NCBI GenBank assembly: GCA_031266315.1
Contig: JAISBG010000539.1
Location: 1 to 8,128 of the forward strand
Length of the DNA stretch: 8,128 nucleotides
DNA from: Planctomycetaceae bacterium
Lineage (GTDB): Bacteria > Planctomycetota > Planctomycetia > Pirellulales > Thermoguttaceae
Reading direction: 5' to 3'
Below, one piece after another: positions 1 through 6,330 of the stretch. Each line of letters begins with the position of its first letter. The stretch's first letter is position 1. The position numbers and the translations under genes are program-made. The notes below the pieces were generated by a model, which did no database searches, was not told the DNA's origin, and worked only from the letters and a program-made list of their open reading frames with translations.

Positions 1-4
1 CAAT

Positions 5-34
5 ACCCCGTGCTGCGTTCCACTTGCACGGGGT
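5..34. repeat. 9-bp perfect hairpin, first of a tandem pair
   Basis: The arms ACCCCGTGC (5-13) and GCACGGGGT (26-34) are perfectly complementary around a 12-nt loop. A second hairpin starts 11 nt later. The stem is much more GC-rich than its surroundings and has no T-run on either side, so it is not a classical intrinsic terminator. It lies about 230 nt beyond the 3' end of the PilT gene. It looks like part of a dispersed palindromic element that may continue beyond the left edge of the window. That reading is an inference; the hairpin itself is seen directly. Confidence 0.7.
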
Positions 35-45
35 TATCCATGTTA

Positions 46-60
46 AAGTCCTACGGACTT
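46..60. repeat. 6-bp hairpin AAGTCC-TAC-GGACTT, second of a tandem pair
   Basis: A perfect 6-bp stem (46-51 with 55-60) closes a 3-nt TAC loop. Together with the hairpin at 5-34 it makes a compact two-hairpin unit of about 56 nt, the architecture typical of REP-like elements. No transposase is visible in this window. Confidence 0.6.
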
Positions 61-91
61 AAGAATCATGAACGAATAATAATATCTTCAT

Positions 92-120
92 CTTTACTTT
101 GACTTTTCGTGAATGGTTAC
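92..120 (+). repeat. 29-bp dispersed repeat, copy A
   Basis: This segment begins CTTTACTTTGA and ends GAATGGTTAC. It aligns without gaps to 6390-6418 at 23 of 29 positions, and all six differences are C/T transitions. Both copies lie in intergenic DNA next to palindromic elements, which suggests a shared mobile or regulatory repeat module. Confidence 0.6.
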
Positions 121-199
121 TTTTTAACTACGGTGCGAAACATGAGTAACTAACTTATATTGTTCTAAATACTGTTTATCAGACATCTAAAAAATCTTT

Positions 200-224
200 C
201 TCTGTGCCCTCTGTGTTCTCTGTG
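200..224. repeat. 9-bp-period tract, three CTCTGTG units
   Basis: CTCTGTG occurs at 200-206, 209-215 and 218-224, exactly 9 bp apart, followed by GTTAAT and an A-run. The tract lies 37 nt beyond the PilT stop codon. From memory, very similar CTCTGTG-type tracts occur between genes in many unrelated bacterial genomes; this was not searched. Function unknown. Confidence 0.75.
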
Positions 225-260
225 GTTAATAAAAAAAGTAATTATTCAGTGGAATTGTCC

Positions 261-1295
261 TTATTCCAGATAGAGTTGTGCGGTTTTTGCGGAGATTCGT
301 TTTTGGCGTACAATATCTTCCAGCGATTGCGCCAATGTTCTCATTCCTGAGTCATAATTGGTTTGCATTACATTATTGATCTGGTGCGATTTTTCATCGC
401 GAATCATTGCCCGAACCGCCGAATTGACAATCAAAATCTCCGCAACCAATGACCGACCTTCGCCATTGTCCCAAGGAACCAGTTTTTGGCAAATTACATA
501 TTGTAACGTCGATGCGAGTTGAACGCGGATTTGCGCTTGTTGCGCGGCAGGAAATGCACTCACAATCCGCGAAATCGTTTGAATCGCTGTTGACGTGTGT
601 AATGTTGCAAACGTCAGATGTCCTGTTTCGGAAAGTGTCAGCGCAGCGGACATTGTTTCCAAATCGCGCATTTCTCCAACAACAATAACATCAGGGTCTT
701 CCCGCATTGAACGCCGAAGTGCTTCAGCAAAAGTCGCCGTATCACGACCGATTTCTCTTTGTGTTACAAATGATTTGCGGCTGTGATGACGGTATTCCAC
801 CGGGTCTTCAATCGTATGAATATGACAGGCGCGTTCATTATTGATACGGTTAACGATGCTTGCAATCGTTGTTGATTTACCGCTGCTGGTTGCGCCTGTT
901 ACAAGAATAAGTCCGGTGTGAAGTTGGCAAATATGTTGCAACACATTCATCGGCAATCCCAGTTCCTTAAACTCAAAAAAACGGTTCGGCAACAAACGAA
1001 GTGCGGCAGCGTAAGTTCCTTGCTGCCGATAAGCGTTGATACGAATCCGATGACCGCCTTCAAGTTCAAAAGCCGCATCGAGTTCACCTGTTTTTTGTAA
1101 CTCCTGCAATACCGTTTGATCCACCAGTTGCGAAATAATCGAAAAGGTTTTTTCGTCCGTCAAAACAGGATGATTTGTCAAAGGAATCAATTTACCGTGA
1201 ATCCGAATCATCGGCGGATTGTCCGCCGCCAAATGTAAATCGGAACCGTTTTCTGCAATCAATCGTTTCAATAATTCATACGATTCGTCGTTCAT
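261..1295 (-). CDS. pilT: PilT-type twitching motility/pilus retraction ATPase
   Basis: This is a cytoplasmic hexameric secretion ATPase of the PilT/PilB/GspE family that would power type IV pilus retraction. From the ATG at 1295 it has 344 residues, the usual PilT length. An N-terminal PAS-like region starts at once with the family signature SDLHL and PPMIRIHGKL. It is followed by a Walker A loop GATSSGKST (about 134-142), an Asp box with IEDPVEY (159-170), Walker B DVIVVGEMRD (202-211) and a His box TGHLTFATLHTST (224-236). AVRAMIRDEK (293-302) matches the PilT-specific AIRNLIRE motif, which argues for a retraction rather than an extension ATPase. In-frame coding runs back to a TTG at 1337, but that start would overlap the upstream gene and add residues foreign to the family. 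The ATG lies 10 nt after the upstream stop, which suggests co-transcription. No clear Shine-Dalgarno site is seen. Confidence 0.93.
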   Translation of the reverse strand: MNDESYELLKRLIAENGSDLHLAADNPPMIRIHGKLIPLTNHPVLTDEKTFSIISQLVDQTVLQELQKTGELDAAFELEGGHRIRINAYRQQGTYAAALRLLPNRFFEFKELGLPMNVLQHICQLHTGLILVTGATSSGKSTTIASIVNRINNERACHIHTIEDPVEYRHHSRKSFVTQREIGRDTATFAEALRRSMREDPDVIVVGEMRDLETMSAALTLSETGHLTFATLHTSTAIQTISRIVSAFPAAQQAQIRVQLASTLQYVICQKLVPWDNGEGRSLVAEILIVNSAVRAMIRDEKSHQINNVMQTNYDSGMRTLAQSLEDIVRQKRISAKTAQLYLE

Positions 1296-1305
1296 TGTAC
1301 TGGAA

Positions 1306-2028
1306 TTACATGCGTCCCGGTGGAAATCCTTTGGCAACCGGAACAGGTTTGAAGGGAGCGTATTGACGCATGACCGACACTAAATCATCGTACATCCGTT
1401 GCGACCGTTCCGCAAGTACCTGATTTCCGCACCTGCAATAAAGACACGACGCAAACTGATACATCATCATCGCGTATTCCGGTTTATCGTTCTTCAAATA
1501 AGCACAACCAAGATTCGCAATCGCCGCCGGTATCCAGATTTCCGGTTCAAACACAACATCGGAATGAACCTGATCAAGAAGCATCTCCAAATCAAACGAA
1601 CCTACCGCAAATTCAAGATACATCTCCGCTTCTTTGAAACGTCCAATGTGAAGCAGAATCTCTCCCGCAAGAGCAATTTTTTTCATGTTGTTTTCTGTTA
1701 CCGAATCCAACGAAAGCGGCTCCAAAATTTCCAACGCCGCTGGAAATTTTTTGATACGGATTAGACATTCCGCCGCTCCCACTTTTGCCAAATCAACTTC
1801 GTTTTTGTTACGACTACAGGAAATCACTTCGCGGTAGGTAATCACGGCGGCAAGATAATCACCTGAATTTTGAAGCAATAAAGCATTCTCCAACTTATTC
1901 ATCGGTGTTTCCGTTTCTATACGAATCGGTTTGTGTTTCTTAAAAAACGGTCGATGAACCTGACAACCAAAACCGGTAAACAATAAACCAATAACAAAAA
2001 AACATAAAATTCGTTTGAATATTTTCAT
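1306..2028 (-). CDS. TPR-repeat protein, possible lipoprotein, upstream of PilT
   Basis: From the ATG at 2028 the product has 240 residues. It starts with a basic, hydrophobic export signal (about 1-20) that ends at Cys22 in the context TGFGC. The cysteine suggests a lipoprotein, but Gly at -3 and Phe at -2 do not fit a canonical lipobox. The rest is helical and TPR-like: pairs around 45-70 (LENALLLQNSGDYLAAVITY), 80-104, 115-142 (LHIGRFKEAEMYLEFA) and 168-200 (NLGCAYLKNDKPEYAMMMYQ). The C-terminus is proline-rich. TPR lipoproteins such as PilF/PilW act as pilotins for pilus secretins, and that role would fit here, but sequence similarity to them is not evident. The stop is 10 nt before the PilT start, so the two genes are probably one transcript. 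A TTG at 2073 would extend the frame but only adds residues ahead of the signal sequence. No Shine-Dalgarno site is visible. Confidence 0.8.
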   Translation of the reverse strand: MKIFKRILCFFVIGLLFTGFGCQVHRPFFKKHKPIRIETETPMNKLENALLLQNSGDYLAAVITYREVISCSRNKNEVDLAKVGAAECLIRIKKFPAALEILEPLSLDSVTENNMKKIALAGEILLHIGRFKEAEMYLEFAVGSFDLEMLLDQVHSDVVFEPEIWIPAAIANLGCAYLKNDKPEYAMMMYQFASCLYCRCGNQVLAERSQRMYDDLVSVMRQYAPFKPVPVAKGFPPGRM

Positions 2029-2059
2029 GGACGTGATCGACAGATTGAGTTTTTTCTTT

Positions 2060-2086
2060 GACAGGATTAACAAAATTTACAGAAAT
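2060..2086. repeat. 9-bp-period tract, degenerate (G/A/T)ACAGGATT units
   Basis: GACAGGATT (2060-2068), AACAAAATT (2069-2077) and TACAGAAAT (2078-2086) lie back to back with a period of 9. It reads as a decayed copy of an ACAGGATT tandem tract of a kind I recall from many bacterial genomes. It occupies the 117-nt gap between the HNH gene and the TPR gene, so the leader or promoter of the TPR/PilT pair must overlap it or lie beside it. Confidence 0.6.
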
Positions 2087-2128
2087 TTTATTTTCAACAG
2101 ATTACGGCGAAAATATGAATTTATGGAC

Positions 2129-2145
2129 AAAAACAATGTGTTTTT
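2129..2145 (-). terminator. weak terminator-like hairpin after the HNH gene
   Basis: A perfect 7-bp stem (2129-2135 with 2139-2145) with a 3-nt loop lies immediately after the HNH stop codon at 2146. On the minus strand the distal arm is a T-run. The stem has only one G-C pair, so it would be weak. Low confidence. Confidence 0.25.
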
Positions 2146-2985
2146 TTAACAATTATCGGATTCCCACCTAAACTTTAGATGACGCTGTAGGTCTTCAATA
2201 CTAAGGGGTGGCTCTGAACTGTGCAACATCGCGTGGCAATTTGGACAAACTGGACGTAAATCTTTTAGATTAATTTTATGTTTCCCTTCAGATTTGGAAA
2301 TTGGATTAAGATGATGAACGTGGATCAATCCTTTGCCAATTTCACCATAACCCTCTTCAAAATTAAATCCACAGACGGAACAGTTGTAACCATAGCGTTC
2401 CAGGCACTTCTTCCTTGCCTTGGGATTTCTGTAAACATCATCCCTTACCCGCAGTGCTCTTGTTCCTTCTTTATAATCGTCAAATTCAGAAGAAGGTCGT
2501 GGTGGAGGCGATTTTGCTTGTTGTGGCTTTACCGCTGGTGATAGAAGTGATTTTGCTGATGGCGGTACTTCTTCGTCTAACCAGACCATGTCCTCGGGTG
2601 AAGGGTCATCGTGATAATACTTAAGGCAAGGAATTTTCACACCACTACGATGTATTGTGAGCTCATGTTGATCTTGATTTTTTTGATATATATGTGCTGT
2701 CCATTTTAGATTTTGATCCGGTTTATTTTTGTCATTGGGTATAGGAGGTACTTTATCCAATAAATCTTTTATCTCACCATATGGTATTTGATAAAAATAA
2801 AAATCATCTGACGTATACCACCAATGAACTTTTATATTAAATTCATCACCGTATTCATCCTTATACCTATTTAACTCCTCCACAAGCAAACTGAACTGTC
2901 TCAACGTTGTTGTTAGTCTGTTTGGTTTAGGTTTCTTCTTTAGAAGGGGATAATTATTACCATCCTCAAAAGATTTTTTTTCCAT
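2146..2985 (-). CDS. HNH endonuclease with an uncharacterised N-terminal domain
   Basis: The 279-residue product has a C-terminal HNH (beta-beta-alpha-metal) nuclease domain at about 172-270. It has paired zinc ligands C202-x-x-C205 (CSVC) and C247-x-x-C250 (CPNC), the VHH motif at 223-225 and HAMLH at 251-255. Phrases such as YRNPKARKKCLERYGY and GYGEIGKGLIHVHHLNPIS are typical of the McrA-like HNH proteins of restriction systems and stand-alone nucleases, so it should cut DNA. Residues 1-135 hold a charged, aromatic-rich region I do not recognise. A Pro/Ser-rich linker (about 140-167) joins it to the nuclease. The start is well supported: AGGGAGGG at 2990-2997 sits 4 nt upstream of the ATG, far stronger than any other site here. 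By hand count, 2761-2880 is 33/120 G+C, against 26/60 and 30/60 in two stretches of the secretin gene. It interrupts a pilus cluster and is probably a recent arrival. Confidence 0.88.
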   Translation of the reverse strand: MEKKSFEDGNNYPLLKKKPKPNRLTTTLRQFSLLVEELNRYKDEYGDEFNIKVHWWYTSDDFYFYQIPYGEIKDLLDKVPPIPNDKNKPDQNLKWTAHIYQKNQDQHELTIHRSGVKIPCLKYYHDDPSPEDMVWLDEEVPPSAKSLLSPAVKPQQAKSPPPRPSSEFDDYKEGTRALRVRDDVYRNPKARKKCLERYGYNCSVCGFNFEEGYGEIGKGLIHVHHLNPISKSEGKHKINLKDLRPVCPNCHAMLHSSEPPLSIEDLQRHLKFRWESDNC

Positions 2986-2989
2986 AATT

Positions 2990-2997
2990 CCCTCCCT
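2990..2997 (-). promoter_or_regulatory. strong Shine-Dalgarno site of the HNH gene
   Basis: On the minus strand this reads AGGGAGGG, followed by AATT and the ATG. It fixes the start codon at 2985. It contrasts with the secretin, TPR and PilT genes, which show no recognisable site. Confidence 0.75.
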
Positions 2998-3131
2998 TAT
3001 AATTTTAGTATTTGTTATTATATGTTTTTAATTCCTTTTGCTATTGACAATTGAATTATTAGTTGAATATTCTACCACCTTTACTTTGTAGAGACAACCT
3101 ATTAGTAGAAGGGGCAAACTTTTTTGGTATC

Positions 3132-3180
3132 GAGTACAGCTCAACCGGCGCGACGTTTCAGCGAAACGTCGCCTACCTTT
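3132..3180 (+). repeat. hairpin repeat family, copy 1
   Basis: The core is a perfect 10-bp stem, GCGACGTTTC (3150-3159) with GAAACGTCGC (3163-3172), around an AGC loop. It is followed by CTACCTTT. The left flank, ACAGC then TCAACCGGCGCGAC, is almost identical to the complement of copy 2 near 6261-6277, so the two are related by descent. A degenerate left end, AAGGGGCAAAC at 3109-3119, may belong to the same element. Confidence 0.75.
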
Positions 3181-3288
3181 TCGAAACTCAATCTAAAAAT
3201 CACTTTTTGCCCAAACACAAATTTGTCTTAAAAAATTATTTGTCTCATTGTCCCATTAGGGTCAAAAAAATTTCTGCAATCATAAATT

Positions 3289-5277
3289 TTATTTTGTTGA
3301 TCCGTTCGAAAAGGTTGACCAGGGAACGGCTTGGTGTTTTATGGCTTGAAAGGCTTCTTTGGGAACGTCGTAAACCCGTTCGTTGACAATATTGAAACTT
3401 CCTTCGCCAATTCGTAACGGCGGGATTATTCCGTGTGCGCTTGGATGTTCGCTTAGACGTTTGAGAAAATATTGAGTTGTTTGTCCGGCTTCGCCCGGAG
3501 CCAGTAACACAAAAGGGCGTACAAGAATTAGTAATTCATGCCGTTCTTTGTTTTTGAATGTTGTTTTGAAAGCCATTCCGACGTAAGGAATTTTCATTAA
3601 ACCGGGAACGCCGACATCGCGATGTTTCACTTCTTCACGAATCAAACCGCCGATAGCACTTACTTGCCCGTCGGCGGCGACAACAGTTGTTGTTACAGTA
3701 CGTGTTTCAATATCTTTCGAGAAAAAACTCATATTCCGGCTGCCCTGCAAGGAACCGGAATTATCCGTACCGAAAACAATTTCCTGTGTTTCTCCAACTT
3801 GGGAATCTTCCTGAACAATTCGAATCGTTGTTGTACGGTCGGCATGAATTCGCGGAGTAATCAGAAGAGTTGTTCCAATATTCATTCGTTCCGCTTCGGG
3901 ATCATACGAAGTATCCACAACCGGATTATTTCCTGTTGTTGTACTTTTACTCACAGAAACCGCCGTCAAAACGGTTGTTTCTTTTCCGATAAAAATCCGT
4001 GACGCTTCGTTGTCGGCAACACAGAGGTTCGGTGTTGCCAAACTCACCACACGTCCGCTATCCTGCATTGCCTGAATTCGTGCAAGAACGTTGTTGGAAA
4101 CCGTTTGTAACACAATTGCCTTCGGATCAAGTCCGGCACCGCTCGGAATTAGTGATGCGCCGGGATTCAAAATTTCCGTAAACGACGAACCGTAACTGTC
4201 TTCCAAAACACCGGAAGAACGCCCGCCGGAAATATGATCGCTTTTGAAAAGCCAATCCAAACCGAATGATTCATCATCCGTCAATCGAAGATCAAGCACT
4301 TTCACTTCAAGAAGAACTTGCGGCTTCGGTCGATCCAATTGAGCAATAAGTTTCGCAATCTCTTCAACCGCTTCAGGATCAGAAGAACGAATCATTAAGT
4401 CGTTGGTGCCGCGAAACGCCGAAAGATAAATAATTCCCGGTTCGCCGATTTTCAGTTCCTCATCACTCGTTAATTGAGCAATCAATTTTTCCGATTCGAT
4501 TTCCGGCACAATATCTTCGACAATTCTATTCGCACTAAACGGATCAAGATTTTGACGCGATTGTTGGCGGTTGCTGCGTGAAGATGATAAACCAGTTCTT
4601 CCTGATCTGTTACCGCTATAAGATGTTGTTGAACGATTCGCGCTTTGTTGCATGGATTGAACCCGATCACTCATACTTTCCATACGTTCCAACGCCCGTT
4701 CCATATCTTCAATCGGATCATTGTAATTTTCATCCGGCGGATTCCAAATGACACGATTTTTGAAAAGACGTTGAATCGAATCGCCGACAGCACGGGCGTC
4801 AGGATAAAATAACGTAACAATTTTCACCGTGTCATGGCTGTGTGCCAGCAATCCTTTTCGATATTCCTCAACGGTCATAATACTGACAATTCCGTTGGAA
4901 TCTTTTCTGTACCACAAATTATTTGCCTGACAAACAGCGCGAATCGCATCTTCACCGCTTATTTGTTCAAAATAGGTATTGACCGGCAAGGCGGAGGCTT
5001 GACGGCTGACAACAATTTTCCACGACGCACCTTGACTCAATAATCGTGCAAATTCAAGCAACGTCATCTCTTTGATATTGACAACATCAATAATATCCGT
5101 ATTATCCATACCGGTTGTTTTCGCTGCTGTTGTATTTTCAGACGGAATACTTTCCGGCGGAGTGGCAAAATGCGGCGGCAATACCGGATAAGGCGGAGCA
5201 AGGATCGGTTCTTGTGCGAAAAGTCCTACTCCGATAAGAAGCGGTACAATGATGAAAAAATGTTTCAAATAAAACAT
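3289..5277 (-). CDS. type IV pilus/type II secretion outer-membrane secretin (PilQ/GspD family)
   Basis: The 662-residue product would form the multimeric outer-membrane pore for the pilus fibre or secreted proteins. A signal peptide (about 1-21, ending LFAQ) is followed by a Pro-rich stretch and an N0/STN-like domain (60-140). An N1-type domain (150-315) is split by a Ser/Arg/Gln/Asn-rich insertion at about 195-250. The secretin domain (318-592) shows VLLEVKVLDL, TPNLCVADNEASRIFIGKE, GTTLLITPRI, VAADGQVSAIGGLI, VPGLMKIPYVGMAF and ELLILVRPFVL, all in family order. A tail of about 70 residues (593-662) follows. The ATG lies 10 nt after the stop of the PilP-like gene, so the two are co-transcribed. 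No Shine-Dalgarno site is seen, so translation may be coupled. With PilT and a PilP-like partner nearby, a pilus role (PilQ) is more likely than type II secretion, but the sequence does not separate them firmly. Confidence 0.93.
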   Translation of the reverse strand: MFYLKHFFIIVPLLIGVGLFAQEPILAPPYPVLPPHFATPPESIPSENTTAAKTTGMDNTDIIDVVNIKEMTLLEFARLLSQGASWKIVVSRQASALPVNTYFEQISGEDAIRAVCQANNLWYRKDSNGIVSIMTVEEYRKGLLAHSHDTVKIVTLFYPDARAVGDSIQRLFKNRVIWNPPDENYNDPIEDMERALERMESMSDRVQSMQQSANRSTTSYSGNRSGRTGLSSSRSNRQQSRQNLDPFSANRIVEDIVPEIESEKLIAQLTSDEELKIGEPGIIYLSAFRGTNDLMIRSSDPEAVEEIAKLIAQLDRPKPQVLLEVKVLDLRLTDDESFGLDWLFKSDHISGGRSSGVLEDSYGSSFTEILNPGASLIPSGAGLDPKAIVLQTVSNNVLARIQAMQDSGRVVSLATPNLCVADNEASRIFIGKETTVLTAVSVSKSTTTGNNPVVDTSYDPEAERMNIGTTLLITPRIHADRTTTIRIVQEDSQVGETQEIVFGTDNSGSLQGSRNMSFFSKDIETRTVTTTVVAADGQVSAIGGLIREEVKHRDVGVPGLMKIPYVGMAFKTTFKNKERHELLILVRPFVLLAPGEAGQTTQYFLKRLSEHPSAHGIIPPLRIGEGSFNIVNERVYDVPKEAFQAIKHQAVPWSTFSNGSTK

Positions 5278-5287
5278 GATGCGTTAA

Positions 5288-5935
5288 TTATCGTATGATA
5301 TGTTTGTCGGCAATATTACTACGTGAACGAACTTCTACATGTTGTGACGTAATTTTTTCGACAACAAGGAATAAAACAGCCGAATCGTCTGTTCCGCGTG
5401 AACCCGACGGTCTCCGATTGGGTAACAGATTTCCCGGAACTTCAATAACATCGCCTTCGTGAATATAATAAATGTCTGAAACACGTTGATTACCGGTTTT
5501 TGGAATCCGAATTGCCGCAATGGATTTTTGATTCTTGAATATCAAAATACCAACAACCTGAATACCTGACGGCAACGAAGAAATATTTCGCGGAATACCA
5601 ATATCGCCTTCCGGAAAGTTATATCGAAACGGATCATTGGTAACAGGCTGCGGTTCCGGGATTATTTGTTCCGAAATTAACGGTTTCGGAATTGGTGTTT
5701 CGGTTGTTGCCGGTTCTTGGGTGATTGGCGGAACGGTTGGAGTTGCCTCGTCGAACGGCAACGGTTCCTGCATTGCGGCTGGAACAATGTATCGGAAATT
5801 CGGTCGGAAATTTGAAGGAACAGGAGTATCGGACGGAATTCGGCGAACCGGTTCCGAAGCAACAACCAAAAAAACCGGACAAACGGTAAGAACACCGACA
5901 AGAAGAAAACCAATGTATCGAAGGTATCCAGGCAC
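5288..5935 (-). CDS. PilP/GspC-like membrane-anchored secretin partner
   Basis: From the GTG at 5935 the product has 215 residues. An N-terminal hydrophobic segment (about 7-26) serves as a membrane anchor or signal peptide. A long Pro/Thr/Glu-rich linker (28-108) follows, and then a compact beta-rich domain (about 122-205) with QVVGILIFKNQKSIAAIRIP, YYIHEGDVIEVPG and FLVVEKITSQHVEV. This layout, with a repeated 'value-GD-I-...-V.KI....V.V' pattern, resembles the HR/PilP domain that contacts the N0 domain of secretins from the periplasm. Its position 10 nt ahead of the secretin gene supports that role. The start is chosen because AAGGAG (5943-5948) lies 7 nt before this GTG. The longer TTG start at 5968 has no such site and would translate through it. 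Similarity is by architecture rather than a diagnostic motif, so the family name is moderately secure. Confidence 0.78.
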   Translation of the reverse strand: MPGYLRYIGFLLVGVLTVCPVFLVVASEPVRRIPSDTPVPSNFRPNFRYIVPAAMQEPLPFDEATPTVPPITQEPATTETPIPKPLISEQIIPEPQPVTNDPFRYNFPEGDIGIPRNISSLPSGIQVVGILIFKNQKSIAAIRIPKTGNQRVSDIYYIHEGDVIEVPGNLLPNRRPSGSRGTDDSAVLFLVVEKITSQHVEVRSRSNIADKHIIR

Positions 5936-5942
5936 CGCATCA

Positions 5943-5948
5943 CTCCTT
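5943..5948 (-). promoter_or_regulatory. Shine-Dalgarno site deciding the PilP-like start
   Basis: Reads AAGGAG on the minus strand, 7 nt before the GTG at 5935. It makes GTG the preferred start over the in-frame TTG at 5968. Confidence 0.65.
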
Positions 5949-6048
5949 ATGACGGTTAATCTTGCCAATCCGAATCGCGATCAACCGTACAATTTGTTAA
6001 AAGGCTTACCTGAAGCAGGGCTCTCCCCTCTTTCACAGGAAAACTATT

Positions 6049-6204
6049 ATGTTAAATGTTAAAAATTTTGAAAGAGACATAATAGACATAATACGTACCA
6101 AAACCGGTACAGTTGGAACTATCGGTATAATCACTACAAAAAATACAACAACTTTTTACGGCAGGAATAACAGGAATAATCGGAAAAGTTTACCTTTATA
6201 CTAA
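6049..6204 (+). CDS. possible 51-residue small ORF over 9-bp repeats
   Basis: An ATG at 6049 opens a frame to a TAA at 6202-6204. AGGA (6037-6040) lies 8 nt upstream. The product starts MLNVKNFERDIIDIIRTK and contains DIIDII and GRNNRNN, which are simply the two 9-bp tandem repeats read three codons at a time. It is basic and Thr/Asn/Ile-rich, with no recognisable domain, membrane segment or signal. The repeats alone could have produced the open frame, and dispersed repeats similar to these are usually non-coding, so a real gene is unlikely but not excluded. Confidence 0.2.
   Translation: MLNVKNFERDIIDIIRTKTGTVGTIGIITTKNTTTFYGRNNRNNRKSLPLY
6075..6092. repeat. 9-bp tandem repeat, two exact AGACATAAT units
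   Basis: AGACATAAT at 6075-6083 is repeated exactly at 6084-6092. It shares the 9-bp period of the other intergenic tracts in this window but not their sequence. Confidence 0.7.
6162..6179. repeat. 9-bp tandem repeat, two exact CAGGAATAA units
   Basis: CAGGAATAA at 6162-6170 is repeated exactly at 6171-6179, with a decayed third unit (TCGGAAAAG) at 6180-6188. It resembles the ACAGGATT tract at 2060-2086 in both period and the CAGGA core. Confidence 0.7.
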
Positions 6205-6230
6205 AGACAAATAAACAAAAGTAGGGAAAT

Positions 6231-6286
6231 CATAAGGTGGGCAACCTTTTGCTGAAAGGTCGCGCCGGTTGACGCTGTATTGACTC
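6231..6286 (-). repeat. hairpin repeat family, copy 2
   Basis: The stem pairs 6241-6250 with 6254-6263 around a 3-nt loop (AGC on the minus strand). Of ten positions, one is a G/T wobble and one a mismatch. On the minus strand the flank (GAGTC, ACAGC, then TCAACCGGCGCGAC) matches copy 1 at 3132-3154. The outer end CATAAGGTGGG is the inverse of the end of copy 3. Confidence 0.75.
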
Positions 6287-6330
6287 CAAAACGGAAGGCA
6301 ACACAAATTGCCGTCGTTAATCTGGTTCAC

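Larger units (their letters stand above)
2986..3288. other. intergenic region between HNH and secretin genes
   Basis: This 303-nt gap carries, from the HNH side, the ribosome binding site, a TATAAT hexamer on the minus strand (3022-3017) with no convincing -35 element at normal spacing, and a strong hairpin repeat at 3132-3180. Next to the secretin stop is AT-rich DNA with the palindrome ACAAATTTGT. I see no convincing intrinsic terminator for the secretin gene and no credible reading frame. Confidence 0.6.

Noticed and set aside
200..224. CRISPR-like array
   Set aside because: Seven-base units with 2-bp gaps are far too short for repeats and spacers, and no cas genes are present.
1296..1337. 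Longer PilT start at the TTG at 1337
   Set aside because: It overlaps the upstream gene and adds residues not typical of PilT. The ATG at 1295 fits the family N-terminus.
3017..3022. TATAAT hexamer on the minus strand as a firm HNH promoter
   Set aside because: The base 17 nt upstream (AATAGC) is not a -35 element, and TTGTCA lies 22 nt away. In AT-rich DNA the hexamer alone is weak evidence.
3063..3386. Plus-strand 107-codon frame across the hairpin repeat
   Set aside because: It runs antisense into the secretin 3' end and through a palindromic repeat, has no ribosome binding site and no recognisable domain.
5637..6062. Plus-strand 141-codon frame antisense to the PilP-like gene
   Set aside because: Gly/Thr/Val-rich translation is the mirror of the Pro/Thr-rich linker on the other strand. 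The minus-strand gene has the site, domain and operon context.
6095..6110. GTACC/GGTAC 5-bp inverted repeat
   Set aside because: Short stem inside the tandem-repeat region, with no T-run. Likely chance.
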